Shown in pieces: positions 9,272 through 18,741 of a stretch of DNA of 63,161 nt. The notes under the pieces were generated by a model. The model worked only from the letters and a program-made list of their open reading frames with translations. It did no database searches and was not told the origin of the DNA. The position numbers and the translations under genes are program-made. The stretch's first letter is position 1. Each line of letters begins with the position of its first letter. Origin of the DNA: Stygiobacter electus (GTDB lineage Bacteria; Bacteroidota; Ignavibacteria; Ignavibacteriales; Melioribacteraceae); the NCBI GenBank assembly GCA_029210465.1, contig JARGDL010000018.1:1-63161 (forward strand), in the 5' to 3' direction.

Positions 9272-10903
9272 TCATCTGTGGTTAATCCTTTTAAATACGT
9301 TATAATTTTTTATGTTTTTTCTTATAACTAAATATAAACGACTGATTAAAATTAATAAGGTTATAAATGTAACTGCATAAGGTATAAGCAAAGGATATTT
9401 AGAATAAAAAGTCCTTTCGCGATAAATTGGAACTGTATCTACTAAAACAGTTTTTTCAAATAATTTTGTTTGCGATATAGTTCTGCCAAAAGGATCAATC
9501 ACACAACTAATACCACCATTTGCTGCACGAACTACTGAACGACGATTTTCTACTGCACGCAATACTGATATTTCTTTATGCTGAAAAGGACCACTTGAAT
9601 ATCCATACCAACTATCATTTGTAACAACCGCAATAAAATCAGCTCCTTTTTGAACAAACTTTGCTACATAATCAGGATATATTGATTCAATGCAAACAAT
9701 CCCACCAATCTTAATGACATTTAAATCAAATACATTTTGTTCTTTTCCGACATTCCAACTTGAAATTCCAACTTGCCATTTAATTAGTTTACCCAAAAAA
9801 GGTAAATATTCAACAAATGGAACATGCTCACCAAAAGGGACAAGTAAATTTTTCTGATACTTTTGAATTTCTAAAGTATAAGGTGAGAATAATAATATTG
9901 AATTATATGAAGTATATGCTACATCTTGAGATTTTAATTTCTTCGCATCTTCTGGTGCCTGTTTCAAATCAAAATAAAAGTTTACATCTGGCATTCCTGT
10001 CATTAAAAAAACATTATGTGTATAAACATACTTTTGTATTTTCTGAACTTCATTTTCATAATTGCCGGAAAGTAAATAAACTGATAAAGCCGATTCAGGC
10101 CAAATGATTAATCTTGCACCTTTTTTATATGCTTGCTCTGTTAAATTTAAGTATAAATCTATTTGCTCATCAAGATTTCCACCACTCCATTTATCCCATG
10201 GGTTTAAATTCGGTTGGATTAAACCAACTACAATTTTGTTTTCATAAGTTTTTGGTGTTGATGTTTTTAAAATCCCATATAAAAGTGGAATAAAAAAAAT
10301 AAGAGTACCAATCAAAGCAAACTTATAATTTACTTTTTTAGTTTCTTTCAAATCTTTAATTGATAAATAAATAAAAATATTTATATACAGAATAATCAAT
10401 GATAATCCATAAGCACCCAGAACATCAGCAACTTGAATAAACTGATTAAAATAAGGAAGACTATTTGCTAAAGTAAGCCATGGAAATCTTAAATCAGTTA
10501 TACTATAAATGTATTCAAAGAAAACCCAAAATATTGGGAACAAAAAAATTGCTTTTTCTTTTTTAATAACTTTTTGAGATACATATAAAATTGAAATCGG
10601 AATTAAATAAAACGCTGGATTAAGAAATAAAAGTAATACACCGCTTATCATTAAAAATGGGTCAGCTTCTTTTGTCCAACTTCCGACCCAATAGAGTGTA
10701 ATTAAATTAAAAACAAAAAAAGTTAAATATGATGCTTTAACTAATTCATTATAGTTTTCTTTCTTTTCTATAAGAAAGAAATATGGAATGAATGAAAAGA
10801 AAATAAAAATTGGTAATGGAATTGGTGGAAATGATATTCCAATCATTAAACCAGAAGATATTGCAAGTAATAATTCTTTTTTATTGTTAACAAAATATTT
10901 CAT
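9272..10903 (-). CDS. lnt: Apolipoprotein N-acyltransferase
   Basis: Inner-membrane enzyme of 543 residues that adds the third acyl chain to lipoproteins. The N-terminal half has several hydrophobic segments. The C-terminal half is a nitrilase-like domain with catalytic Glu in IWPESALS, Lys in the LLVPFGEHVPF region and Cys in GIVCIESIYPDYV. The last residues (KRINHR and the stop) are encoded by a copy of the dispersed GATTAACCACAGAT sequence, suggesting that a repeat has rewritten the C-terminus. It starts 4 bases after the DedA gene. Confidence 0.93.
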   Translation of the reverse strand: MKYFVNNKKELLLAISSGLMIGISFPPIPLPIFIFFSFIPYFFLIEKKENYNELVKASYLTFFVFNLITLYWVGSWTKEADPFLMISGVLLLFLNPAFYLIPISILYVSQKVIKKEKAIFLFPIFWVFFEYIYSITDLRFPWLTLANSLPYFNQFIQVADVLGAYGLSLIILYINIFIYLSIKDLKETKKVNYKFALIGTLIFFIPLLYGILKTSTPKTYENKIVVGLIQPNLNPWDKWSGGNLDEQIDLYLNLTEQAYKKGARLIIWPESALSVYLLSGNYENEVQKIQKYVYTHNVFLMTGMPDVNFYFDLKQAPEDAKKLKSQDVAYTSYNSILLFSPYTLEIQKYQKNLLVPFGEHVPFVEYLPFLGKLIKWQVGISSWNVGKEQNVFDLNVIKIGGIVCIESIYPDYVAKFVQKGADFIAVVTNDSWYGYSSGPFQHKEISVLRAVENRRSVVRAANGGISCVIDPFGRTISQTKLFEKTVLVDTVPIYRERTFYSKYPLLIPYAVTFITLLILISRLYLVIRKNIKNYNVFKRINHR

Positions 10904-10907
10904 GATA

Positions 10908-11510
10908 TTATTTTTTTCTTCTTCTTAAAAACTTTATCAAAAAGAAAGAGACGAGAATGATAGTAACAATTAATCCAATATTAGAATAAGTATTTAGATA
11001 TTTATCAACTAATTGAATATTATTTCCAAGAGTTATCCCAAGAAATATTAAAATTAAATTCCATATTAATGAACTAGTTGCAGCGGCAATAAATGAACGA
11101 AGTGGATTTAATCTATGAACACCACAGAAAAAACTTATCACTGCTCGCGTTCCAGGCATAAAACGATTTATCAAAATTAAATTATAACCAAATTTATGAA
11201 ACCACTTGTCAGCCTTTTCTAAATATTCTTGTTTTATGAATTTCAATTTCCCTTTACGAATTATATTTTCTCCTGAAAATTCTCCAATAAGATACATAGC
11301 AATAAATCCAATCGTGCTTGCAATTGTAGTTATTAAAAGGATTACTAGAAAATCTAATTCATTTTTTGAAATTAAAGTTGCTGCAATAACTACAACAATA
11401 TCGCTTGGTGAAGGAGGGAATATATTTTCAATGAATGAAAAAAAGAAAAGTAATAAGTAGATTATTACAGGATCTAAAGAATTTATATAAGCAATAACTT
11501 GTTCTAGCAT
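10908..11510 (-). CDS. DedA-family membrane protein
   Basis: Polytopic membrane protein of 200 residues in the DedA/SNARE-associated (PF09335) family. Signature elements are the N-terminal FFFSFIENIFPPSPSD re-entrant region, the ISKNELD loop and the RFMPGTRAVISFFCGVHRLNP segment with its conserved Arg and Gly residues. Members act as lipid scramblases or flippases, for example for undecaprenyl phosphate or phosphatidylethanolamine. The start codon overlaps the ispF stop by one base (TAATG), so translation is likely coupled. The transported lipid cannot be assigned. Confidence 0.88.
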   Translation of the reverse strand: MLEQVIAYINSLDPVIIYLLLFFFSFIENIFPPSPSDIVVVIAATLISKNELDFLVILLITTIASTIGFIAMYLIGEFSGENIIRKGKLKFIKQEYLEKADKWFHKFGYNLILINRFMPGTRAVISFFCGVHRLNPLRSFIAAATSSLIWNLILIFLGITLGNNIQLVDKYLNTYSNIGLIVTIILVSFFLIKFLRRRKK

Positions 11511-12001
11511 TAGGAATCTTTTTTATTTAACAGAACAATTGAATAAGCTGAACAACCTTCTTCACGGCCTACAAATCCTAAAGTTTCAGTTGTAGTTGCT
11601 TTGATTGAAATTTGCGAAACAGAAATGTCTAAAATCTCAGAAACTGTTTTTCTCATATCATTAATGTAAGGAGTCAATTTTGGTTTTTGTAACAATATAG
11701 TTGAATCAATGTTTGAAACTTCATAACCATTGGCGTGGATTAAATCATCAACATTTTTTAATAAAATTTTGCTGTCAGCATTTTTATATTTTTCATCTGT
11801 ATTAGGGAAATGTATTCCAATATCTCCTAAAGCTAAGGCACCAAGCATTGCATCACAAATTGCGTGGAGTAAAACATCAGCATCGGAGTGTCCCAACAAT
11901 CCTTTTGAATGAGGAATTTCAATTCCACCTAAAATTAATTTACGATTCTCATCAAATTGATGTACATCGTAACCAAATCCAATTCTAAATTGTGGTATCA
12001 A
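11510..12001 (-). CDS. ispF: 2-C-methyl-D-erythritol 2,4-cyclodiphosphate synthase
   Basis: MEP-pathway enzyme of 163 residues converting CDP-methylerythritol 2-phosphate to the cyclodiphosphate with release of CMP. The zinc ligands Asp12 and His14 are in [11 protein letters not shown], and the third His and the [18 protein letters not shown] helix are intact, as is the [12 protein letters not shown] loop. The start overlaps the acylphosphatase stop by four bases. Presence indicates isoprenoid synthesis by the non-mevalonate route; ispD is not adjacent. Confidence 0.96.
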   Translation of the reverse strand: MIPQFRIGFGYDVHQFDENRKLILGGIEIPHSKGLLGHSDADVLLHAICDAMLGALALGDIGIHFPNTDEKYKNADSKILLKNVDDLIHANGYEVSNIDSTILLQKPKLTPYINDMRKTVSEILDISVSQISIKATTTETLGFVGREEGCSAYSIVLLNKKDS

Positions 12002-12276
12002 TATTTTATCTCAAAGTTTATGAATTCATTTTTTGCTTCACTAAATTTTATTGAAGCGTTTTTAACATCGGCATATCGAGGTCCAATTTTAATTATTTCA
12101 TATAATTCATCAATCAAATATTTTGGGCCTTCAACAACAGTTAATACTTCACCAGAAAATAAATTTTGTGTAAACCCTTTCAATCCTAACTTTAATGCAT
12201 TTCTATAAACAAAATATCTAAATCCAACACCTTGAACTAATCCATTTACAATTATTTCAGCTCTAAGATCTTCCAT
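11998..12276 (-). CDS. acyP: Acylphosphatase
   Basis: Small alpha/beta enzyme of 92 residues hydrolysing acyl phosphates. The phosphate loop [12 protein letters not shown] contains the catalytic Arg20, and Asn38 in [11 protein letters not shown] orients the water. Length and the V-x-G-x-V-Q-G-V-G-F-R signature fit the family exactly. It abuts the DMT transporter gene and overlaps ispF by four bases, within one operon. Confidence 0.94.
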   Translation of the reverse strand: MEDLRAEIIVNGLVQGVGFRYFVYRNALKLGLKGFTQNLFSGEVLTVVEGPKYLIDELYEIIKIGPRYADVKNASIKFSEAKNEFINFEIKY

Positions 12277-13200
12277 TTATTTTTTCAATGATTTATCTAA
12301 AACTTCTGCTGAAATCAATCCACAAAAAATTAAGAAGCTACCTAACAAACCAAAATTAGTTATTTTTTCACCAAGTAAAAAATATGCAAAGATTGCTGCA
12401 AATATTGGTTCAAATGAATAAATAATTCCAGCGATTGTTGGTGAAACCATTTTTTGAAATCTCGTTTGTAAACCAATATTTATCAAAGTTGCCAATAATG
12501 ATGTATAAAGAATTCCGAAAATCAAATACTTTGTAATTTCAATATGGAAAGTTTCAACACCAAAGCCAGAAAAAAATAACGAGGCGATAAAACTTAGAAC
12601 AGCAACAGTGGAAAGTTGAACAAGCAATAAACTCCAGAATTCATATTTAGGTGTGTAAACATCTATCAACACAACTTGGAAAGCAAAAAGTAATGCACAA
12701 ATCAAAGTAAAAACATCACCAATGTTAAAACCTTTACCAAGTTCAAATAGAAAATTATTAATTGAAGTTCCGCCACTTGATAGGAAAATAATTCCAACAA
12801 AAACAAGAGCTGTTCCAATCCAAGCACCCTTTGAAGGAAATTTTTTTTCAATTAAGATTTGAACAAAAGGTATAAATACAATTAAAACACCAGTTAAAAA
12901 TCCAGATTTTGTAGCAGAAGTAATTTTTAAACCAATAGTTTGGAAGAAGAATCCACCGAAAAGAAAAATTCCCAAAATTAAACCTGGAAGAAAAGATTCT
13001 TTATGAATCGAAATTTTTTTTAATCTCAAAACAAAAAATAGAATTACAGATGCAATACCAAAACGTGATGCAATAAACAACATTGAAGATATGTCATTTA
13101 AGGATTCTTTGACAATAACAAAAGTTCCGCCCCAAATAATTGTCATTATCAATAAAGCAGTTTCGCCGAAGTATTTTAATTGAGTAATTTTTTTAATCAT
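12277..13200 (-). CDS. DMT-superfamily (EamA) transporter
   Basis: Predicted inner-membrane permease of 307 residues with about ten hydrophobic helices arranged as two EamA repeats. The first repeat begins IIWGGTFVIVKESL, the second ends with GIIYSFEPIFAAIFAYFLLGE, the usual EamA half signature. Substrates in this family range from amino acids to nucleotides, and nothing here narrows the choice. Its first codons overlap the end of era by eight bases, so it is co-transcribed with it. Confidence 0.9.
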   Translation of the reverse strand: MIKKITQLKYFGETALLIMTIIWGGTFVIVKESLNDISSMLFIASRFGIASVILFFVLRLKKISIHKESFLPGLILGIFLFGGFFFQTIGLKITSATKSGFLTGVLIVFIPFVQILIEKKFPSKGAWIGTALVFVGIIFLSSGGTSINNFLFELGKGFNIGDVFTLICALLFAFQVVLIDVYTPKYEFWSLLLVQLSTVAVLSFIASLFFSGFGVETFHIEITKYLIFGILYTSLLATLINIGLQTRFQKMVSPTIAGIIYSFEPIFAAIFAYFLLGEKITNFGLLGSFLIFCGLISAEVLDKSLKK

Positions 13201-14113
13201 TATCTTCTACTTTATAACCAAAACGATTTAACATATTTGGGTTGGAACGCCATTTTTCCCTTACTTTAACAAAAAGCTCGAGAAAAACTTCTCTTTCTAA
13301 AAACCGTTCGATTTCTTCGCGTGCTATTTTCCCTAATTTTTTTATTGCTAATCCTTTTTCACCAATGATAATTGGCTTTTGAGATTCCCGTTCAACAACA
13401 ATATTTGCACGAATATAATCTTTCCCTGTTTGACGTTCTTTAAATTCTTCAATTTCAACTTCTGTGCTGTAAGGAATTTCATCGCGGTAAAATTCAAATA
13501 CTTTTTCTCTAATAATTTCTGAAACAAAAAATCTTTCATTTTCATCACTTAATTGATCATCAGGATAATATTTTGGATGAATTGGTAAAAGGTAAACTAT
13601 TTCTTTTATTAATTGGCTTATGTTAATTCCCATCGTTGCAGAAGTATCAACAATTTTTGTAAAAATATTTTTTTTAATAAAAACATTTTTAAGATTTTCA
13701 ACTACTTCTGGTGTTGACTCATCTATTTTATTGATAACAAGGATTTTTGGTTGAGTAGCTTCGTCTAAAATTTTTTTAACTCTTTCATCTTCAAAAGTTT
13801 TAGATCCTGTTGGATCGTTTTTAATATCGACAACAAATAAAATCACATCAGAATCTTTAACTGATGAAACCACAAAATCAAGCATTCTTTCTTGCAAAAG
13901 ATATTCTGGATTTAGAATTCCGGGTGTATCCAAAAAAATAATTTGATAATCTTCAGAAGAAAGTATTCCTAAAATTTTTTTTCTAGTCGTTTGTGGCTTT
14001 GAAGTTGTTATCGAAAGCTTTGTTCCTATCATTGCATTAAGTAATGTTGATTTACCAACATTAGGTTTACCAATTAAGGAAACAAATCCTGCTTTGTGAT
14101 TCATATTACTCAT
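13193..14113 (-). CDS. era: GTPase Era
   Basis: Ribosome-assembly GTPase of 306 residues binding 16S rRNA. G1 is GKPNVGKS (residues 15-22), G3 is DTPGI and G4 is NKID. The C-terminal KH domain shows the VERESQKPIIIGEKG segment with the GEKG loop. A second ATG three codons in (14104) is an alternative start; family alignments do not separate them. It heads the run era-DMT-acyP-ispF-dedA-lnt. Confidence 0.95.
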   Translation of the reverse strand: MSNMNHKAGFVSLIGKPNVGKSTLLNAMIGTKLSITTSKPQTTRKKILGILSSEDYQIIFLDTPGILNPEYLLQERMLDFVVSSVKDSDVILFVVDIKNDPTGSKTFEDERVKKILDEATQPKILVINKIDESTPEVVENLKNVFIKKNIFTKIVDTSATMGINISQLIKEIVYLLPIHPKYYPDDQLSDENERFFVSEIIREKVFEFYRDEIPYSTEVEIEEFKERQTGKDYIRANIVVERESQKPIIIGEKGLAIKKLGKIAREEIERFLEREVFLELFVKVREKWRSNPNMLNRFGYKVEDND

Positions 14114-14214
14114 CTATTTTTGATGCGAAAAATAAGAAGAATTTTTGATTAGCTAATTATGAAGAATAAATAAGTGTAACTAAGTGAAAGTTATTAAATG
14201 TTAAGTTAAATTTT

Positions 14215-14246
14215 ATGTCACGCTGAGCAAAGTCGAAGCGTGACAT
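14215..14246. repeat. Perfect 10-bp hairpin repeat with CTGAGC...GTCGAAG core
   Basis: Arms ATGTCACGCT and AGCGTGACAT pair perfectly around a 12-base loop. The element lies 42 bases downstream of trxB and upstream of era. The TGTCACGCTGAGC...TCGAAGCGTGACA pattern is a widespread dispersed hairpin in Bacteroidota-like genomes. It could act as a transcript end, but no T tract follows on the minus strand. Confidence 0.75.
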
Positions 14247-14288
14247 ATTGATAAATGTAATATTAGAAAGTATTAATTGATTTTTACT

Positions 14289-15239
14289 TTAAGCAATACC
14301 TTTTTCTTCAAGCCAGCGTTGCGCATCTAAAGCCGCCATGCAACCTGTACCAGCCGCTGTAATTGCCTGACGATAAACATGATCAGCAACATCACCAGCA
14401 GCAAAAACACCTTCTACACTTGTATGTGTTGAACCAGGTTTAACTTTTATATAGCCAGTTTCATCCATTTCTAATTGACCTTTAAATATATCTGTATTTG
14501 GCTGATGTCCAATTGCAAGAAAAACACCATCAAGTGCAATTTCTTTTTCTGAACCATCTACTGTATTTTTTAATAAAACTCCAGTTACAAATTTTCTTCC
14601 ATTTTCTTCTTTACCAAGAATTTCTTTAATAGTAGCATTCATTTCAAATTTTATCTTAGGATTATTTTTAGCTCTTTCTAACATAATTTTTGAAGCACGA
14701 AATTCAGAACGACGATGAACAATTATTACTTCGCTTGCAAATTTTGTTAGATAATTAGCTTCTTCCATTGCCGTATCACCACCACCAACAACTGCTACTT
14801 TCAAACCACGAAAGAAAAATCCATCACAAGTTGCACAAGCAGAAACACCATAACCTTGATAATGTTTTTCACTTGGAATTCCTAACCATTTTGCTGAAGC
14901 ACCGGTTGCAATGATTACTGAATCAGCCGAATAAGTTTCGTTATCAGATTTTAAAACAAAAGGACGCTTTGAAAAATCAACCTCAGTTATATTTTTAAAA
15001 ACAGATTTAGCACCAAAACGTGCGACTTGTTTTCTCATAATTTCCATTAATTCTGGCCCCTGAATTCCATGTTCAAAACCTGGAAAATTTTCAACTTCAG
15101 TTGTAATTGTTAATTGACCACCAGGTTGCATTCCTTCAAATATGATTGGATTTAAATTTGCTCTTGATGTATATAACGCAGCTGTTAAACCTGCCGGTCC
15201 TGAACCAACTATAATTACTTTGTAATGATTCTCTGACAT
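14289..15239 (-). CDS. trxB: Thioredoxin-disulfide reductase
   Basis: Flavoprotein of 316 residues using NADPH to reduce thioredoxin. The FAD site is [16 protein letters not shown] near the N-terminus, the redox pair is Cys135 and Cys138 in CATCDG, the NADPH site is [12 protein letters not shown], and [10 protein letters not shown] closes the FAD domain. Length is typical of low-molecular-weight bacterial TrxB. It precedes era, separated by 175 bases that hold a dispersed hairpin. Confidence 0.96.
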   Translation of the reverse strand: MSENHYKVIIVGSGPAGLTAALYTSRANLNPIIFEGMQPGGQLTITTEVENFPGFEHGIQGPELMEIMRKQVARFGAKSVFKNITEVDFSKRPFVLKSDNETYSADSVIIATGASAKWLGIPSEKHYQGYGVSACATCDGFFFRGLKVAVVGGGDTAMEEANYLTKFASEVIIVHRRSEFRASKIMLERAKNNPKIKFEMNATIKEILGKEENGRKFVTGVLLKNTVDGSEKEIALDGVFLAIGHQPNTDIFKGQLEMDETGYIKVKPGSTHTSVEGVFAAGDVADHVYRQAITAAGTGCMAALDAQRWLEEKGIA

Positions 15240-15299
15240 TTTTTCTCCTGATTCTTTTTAAATTAACTTATAATTAGATATTAATTTCTTCTTTTGGAT

Positions 15300-16223
15300 T
15301 CATTCATTTGCTAAAAGAAATTCAGCATTTCTTTTTAAGCCTTTTAATTTTGCTCTTTTAATTGGACTTGTTTCAAATCTTTTTTTGAATTCAAATTCAT
15401 CCATTTCTAAAATTTCAGTTAAAACTAATTCTTTATTTATTGGTTTGAATTCTTCAATGTTAGATTGTAAAGAAAATTTTTTATTCCACGGACAAACATC
15501 TTGACAAATGTCGCAGCCAAAAATCCAATTTTCAAATTTACCTTTGAATTGATTATCTATTTCCTCTTTATTTTCAATAGTTAAATAAGAAATACATTTA
15601 TTAGCATCAACAACATAAGGTTGAACAATTGCTTCTGTTGGACAAGCATCAATGCAAGCAGTACAAGTTCCACAATAATCCTTTACAATATCATTATAAT
15701 CGAAATCATAATTTGTAATAATGTTTGCAATAAAAAACCAGCTGCCTATTTCTTTTGAAATTACATTAGAATGTTTACCTTGCCAACCCAAACCTGATTT
15801 AACAGCCCAAACTTTATCCATTACTGGTCCAGTATCAACATAACTTTTTGATTCAAAGTTTGGTTCAATACTTTTTAACTGATTTTCAAGAATTTCTAAT
15901 TTTTCCCACATAATTAGGTGATAATCTTTTCCCCATGCATAACGAGATACTTTCCCAAAATTTTTATCTTCGTTGTGCACATCTTCGTAATAGTAGTTCA
16001 ATCCAAGTGATATTACACTTCTTGCGTTAGGTAAAATATTGTTAACATTGAATCGTTTATCAAAATTTTTGTTCATGTAATCCATTTTTGCATGATATTT
16101 TTTCTCAACCCAGTCTTTCAGATTTTGAATTTCATCATTCAACAATTCAGCTTTAGAAAATCCGACTAAATCAAAACCAAGTTCTTTTGCAAAATGAATC
16201 ACAATATCATTACTTAATTTCAT
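15300..16223 (-). CDS. queG: Epoxyqueuosine reductase
   Basis: Cobalamin-dependent iron-sulfur enzyme performing the last step of queuosine synthesis in tRNA. Two [4Fe-4S] motifs are present: CGTCTACIDACPTEAI and CDICQDVCPWN, the second with its distal Cys in the first motif set. The N-terminal region carries SLGLNYYY and the conserved YVDTGPVMDK stretch. The ATG at 16223 is chosen over an in-frame TTG three codons upstream because it follows the Rieske gene stop by two bases. The C-terminus is short: the HEAT-like extension of longer homologs is reduced to about 40 residues, which is common. Confidence 0.93.
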   Translation of the reverse strand: MKLSNDIVIHFAKELGFDLVGFSKAELLNDEIQNLKDWVEKKYHAKMDYMNKNFDKRFNVNNILPNARSVISLGLNYYYEDVHNEDKNFGKVSRYAWGKDYHLIMWEKLEILENQLKSIEPNFESKSYVDTGPVMDKVWAVKSGLGWQGKHSNVISKEIGSWFFIANIITNYDFDYNDIVKDYCGTCTACIDACPTEAIVQPYVVDANKCISYLTIENKEEIDNQFKGKFENWIFGCDICQDVCPWNKKFSLQSNIEEFKPINKELVLTEILEMDEFEFKKRFETSPIKRAKLKGLKRNAEFLLANE

Positions 16224-16225
16224 CT

Positions 16226-16561
16226 TTACCAATTCAAATCTTTCTGAAAAACTTTAACATAAACATCATCATTTACAATTTTAACTTCATACTTATCCAA
16301 ACCTTTTACACCAATATTCATTTTTCCAGTTCGAAGAGAATATTGCCAACCATGTGCAGGACAAGAAACAATGTAGTCTTCAACATAACCATCATAGATT
16401 ATAGCTGCTTTTTGATGAATACAAACATTACTCAAGGCAAAAACTTCATCACCAATTTTAAAAACTGCAACATCTACATCATCAACAAAAAAACGTTTAC
16501 CTATTTTTTCTTGAAGATCACTTAACTTACAAATTCTTATAAATTCATTAAGTTCATTCAT
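16226..16561 (-). CDS. Rieske [2Fe-2S] domain protein
   Basis: Stand-alone Rieske ferredoxin of 111 residues with the start at 16561. The cluster motif is CIHQK (C-x-H) followed by CPAHGWQY (C-x2-H), about 20 residues apart. It resembles the small subunit of nitrite reductase or dioxygenase ferredoxins. The start chosen overlaps the metallo-hydrolase stop by eight bases; a longer reading frame to 16606 would overlap by over 50. Its electron partner is unknown; the neighbouring metallo-beta-lactamase fold protein is the obvious co-expressed candidate. Confidence 0.88.
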   Translation of the reverse strand: MNELNEFIRICKLSDLQEKIGKRFFVDDVDVAVFKIGDEVFALSNVCIHQKAAIIYDGYVEDYIVSCPAHGWQYSLRTGKMNIGVKGLDKYEVKIVNDDVYVKVFQKDLNW

Positions 16562-17399
16562 TTGGAAGCTCAGTAAATTTTTGATTTGCTGTAAATCCTT
16601 TTTCATTTTTCATAACTGTTGCCGCTGTAAAAAATGGATCATGTTCAAAAACTAAAAGCCAGTTTTCATCAACAGCTTTTTGTAAAATATTTTTCTTTTC
16701 TTGAACAGTAACTAATGGCTGTAAATCATAACTCATTATGTATGGAATTGGTATTTGTGTAACTAAAGGAATTAAATCTCCACAAAAAAGAACTGTGTTT
16801 TTTTCATCTGATATTTTAATTAATTGCTGTGAAAAAGTATGACCATTAACAATTATAAAACTAATTTCATCATCAAATTCAATCTCGTTTAATTGTTTTA
16901 GCACACCTTCTTGAACAAGCGGCAAAAATCTTTCTTTAATAAAACTGCCTTTATCTCTCTCTGAAGGATTATTTGCCCACTCAAAATGTTTTTGCTGAAC
17001 ATAATATTTAGCATTTGGAAAAGTAGGAATCCATTTTCCATTTTCAAATTTTGTTGAGCCGCCAGTATGATCAAAATGAAGATGAGTTAAAATAACATCT
17101 GTAATTTCTTCAGGATTTACATTTAGTTTTTCGAATGTGTTATTCTTTTCATTACAATTAACATCATAAATACGGTTAAACTTATCATCCCAAAATTTTC
17201 CTAATCCAGTGTCAATTAAAATTTTTTTAGAATCGCTGGTTAACAATATATTTCTATCAATTAATTTAATTCTATTTAACTCATCTGGTGGATTATTATT
17301 TTGCCAAAGTAGTTTTGGAATTATACCAAACATTGCACCACCGTCAAGAGAAAATGTATAATTTTCAATTATTTGTAGTTCGTATTTACCAATTTTCAT
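16554..17399 (-). CDS. MBL-fold metallo-hydrolase
   Basis: Metallo-beta-lactamase fold protein of 281 residues. The metal site THLHFDHTGG is intact, with further ligands in GHTFSQQ, LFCGDLIP and the C-terminal VFEHDPFF. No N-terminal signal is present, so it is probably cytoplasmic. Similar proteins include lactonases and quinolone-signal hydrolases, but the substrate is not deducible. It is translationally linked to the downstream Rieske protein and to queG. Confidence 0.88.
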   Translation of the reverse strand: MKIGKYELQIIENYTFSLDGGAMFGIIPKLLWQNNNPPDELNRIKLIDRNILLTSDSKKILIDTGLGKFWDDKFNRIYDVNCNEKNNTFEKLNVNPEEITDVILTHLHFDHTGGSTKFENGKWIPTFPNAKYYVQQKHFEWANNPSERDKGSFIKERFLPLVQEGVLKQLNEIEFDDEISFIIVNGHTFSQQLIKISDEKNTVLFCGDLIPLVTQIPIPYIMSYDLQPLVTVQEKKNILQKAVDENWLLVFEHDPFFTAATVMKNEKGFTANQKFTELPNE

Positions 17400-17439
17400 T
17401 TGTTCTTATTATGTTTAATTATCAAAAACTGAGTTTAAC

Positions 17440-18342
17440 ATGAAAAATTGTTTATTAAAATTTCAAGTGCACAACTTTATTTCAAAAATAATAAATATAA
17501 GTTTAGCAATCTTTTTAATTGTTCTATTAATTAATGAAAAAAATTTCTCTCAAAATAGTTACAAAAAAGATTTAAAAATTATGTCATTCAATATTAGATA
17601 TGGAACTGCAAACGACGGTGAAAATAGCTGGCAGTTTAGAAAAGAAAATGTTTTTGATATTATCAAAGTAAATAATCCTGACCTACTTGGTTTACAAGAA
17701 GCATTGAAATTTCAAATTGATGAAATAATAAAAGCTTTACCTGAATATAAAATGATTGGCGTTGGAAGAGATGATGGGGAAAAAAGTGGTGAATTCTCAT
17801 GCATTCTTTACAAAAAGAATAGATTTATAATTGACACAACAGAAACTTTTTGGTTTTCAGAAACTCCAAATATTCCAGGATCGAAACATTGGGGGAATAA
17901 CTATACAAGGATTTGCACTTGGGCAAAATTTTTAGATAAAACAAATAAAAAATACTTTTACTATTACAACTTACATTTAGATCACGAATCTCAACAATCA
18001 AGAGAAAAAAGTACTCAATTACTCGTGAATAAATTTTTATCACAAAAAGAAAAATTGCCAATAGTTTTATCAGGCGATTTTAATTGTGGTGAAACAAATC
18101 CAGCAATTAAAACAATTTTAAACTTTGGATTAAAAGACACATATCGTTTATTAAATCAATCAACAAAAGATGAAGGGACTTTTAACGATTTTAAAGGTGA
18201 TACAAACGGTGAAAGAATAGACTTTATTTTTATTTCAAAAGATTTCAGAGCAATTGAATCCAAAATTTTAAGAAATGATTATAATGGAAAATATCCTTCA
18301 GATCATTTCCCCGTTTTTGCTCGGATAAGATTTTTAAAATAA
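17440..18342 (+). CDS. Endonuclease/exonuclease/phosphatase family protein, exported
   Basis: Protein of 300 residues with an N-terminal hydrophobic segment (about residues 19-35) that could be an export signal or an anchor. The EEP fold follows: MSFNIRYGTANDGENSW, the metal-binding Glu in LGLQEAL, HLDHES, SGDFNCGE and the terminal SDHFPVFARI. This set fits secreted phosphodiesterases and sugar-phosphate hydrolases of the family. It stands alone on the plus strand, and a hairpin follows its stop within two bases. Confidence 0.87.
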   Translation: MKNCLLKFQVHNFISKIINISLAIFLIVLLINEKNFSQNSYKKDLKIMSFNIRYGTANDGENSWQFRKENVFDIIKVNNPDLLGLQEALKFQIDEIIKALPEYKMIGVGRDDGEKSGEFSCILYKKNRFIIDTTETFWFSETPNIPGSKHWGNNYTRICTWAKFLDKTNKKYFYYYNLHLDHESQQSREKSTQLLVNKFLSQKEKLPIVLSGDFNCGETNPAIKTILNFGLKDTYRLLNQSTKDEGTFNDFKGDTNGERIDFIFISKDFRAIESKILRNDYNGKYPSDHFPVFARIRFLK

Positions 18343-18343
18343 A

Positions 18344-18376
18344 AATGTCAGTCAAAGAAAAACTTAGACTGACATT
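18344..18376 (-). terminator. Intrinsic terminator for the ferredoxin gene
   Basis: Perfect 10-bp stem AATGTCAGTC / GACTGACATT with a 13-base loop. On the minus strand it is followed by TTTTTATTTT, a good T tract, 21 bases after the ferredoxin stop. It lies between converging genes and may partly stop plus-strand transcription too. Confidence 0.75.
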
Positions 18377-18397
18377 ATAGGAAAGTTACAAATAAAA

Positions 18398-18730
18398 TTA
18401 TCTACCTAATGAATCAAGCTGTTCTTTTTTAGCAAGAAGTTGATCTTTGGTTTCGACATGATTTGGATCTGGAACACAGCAATCAACTGGACAAACAGCA
18501 GCACATTGAGGTTCATCATGAAAACCAACGCATTCAGTGCATTTATCAGGTACAATATAGAAACGATCTGCTTGTGCAAAACCAGTTGCACCACTTGGTG
18601 CTGAATCATCTAATCCATAAGTTTTATCACCTAATTTCCATTCAGCTCCACCTTCATAAATAGCTGTATTTGGGCATTCAGGTTCGCAAGCACCGCAATT
18701 GATGCATTCTTCAGTTATCATTATTGCCAT
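18398..18730 (-). CDS. 2[4Fe-4S] ferredoxin (YfhL type)
   Basis: Ferredoxin of 110 residues with [16 protein letters not shown] near the N-terminus. A second motif, [22 protein letters not shown], has the enlarged spacer between its second and third Cys seen in Alvin-type and YfhL-type ferredoxins. About 30 extra residues between the motifs and a charged C-terminal helix are also typical. It follows the DUF309 gene by 11 bases and ends at a strong terminator. A low-potential electron carrier; its partner enzymes are not identifiable from position. Confidence 0.92.
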   Translation of the reverse strand: MAIMITEECINCGACEPECPNTAIYEGGAEWKLGDKTYGLDDSAPSGATGFAQADRFYIVPDKCTECVGFHDEPQCAAVCPVDCCVPDPNHVETKDQLLAKKEQLDSLGR

Positions 18731-18741
18731 AAAGGGCCTCC

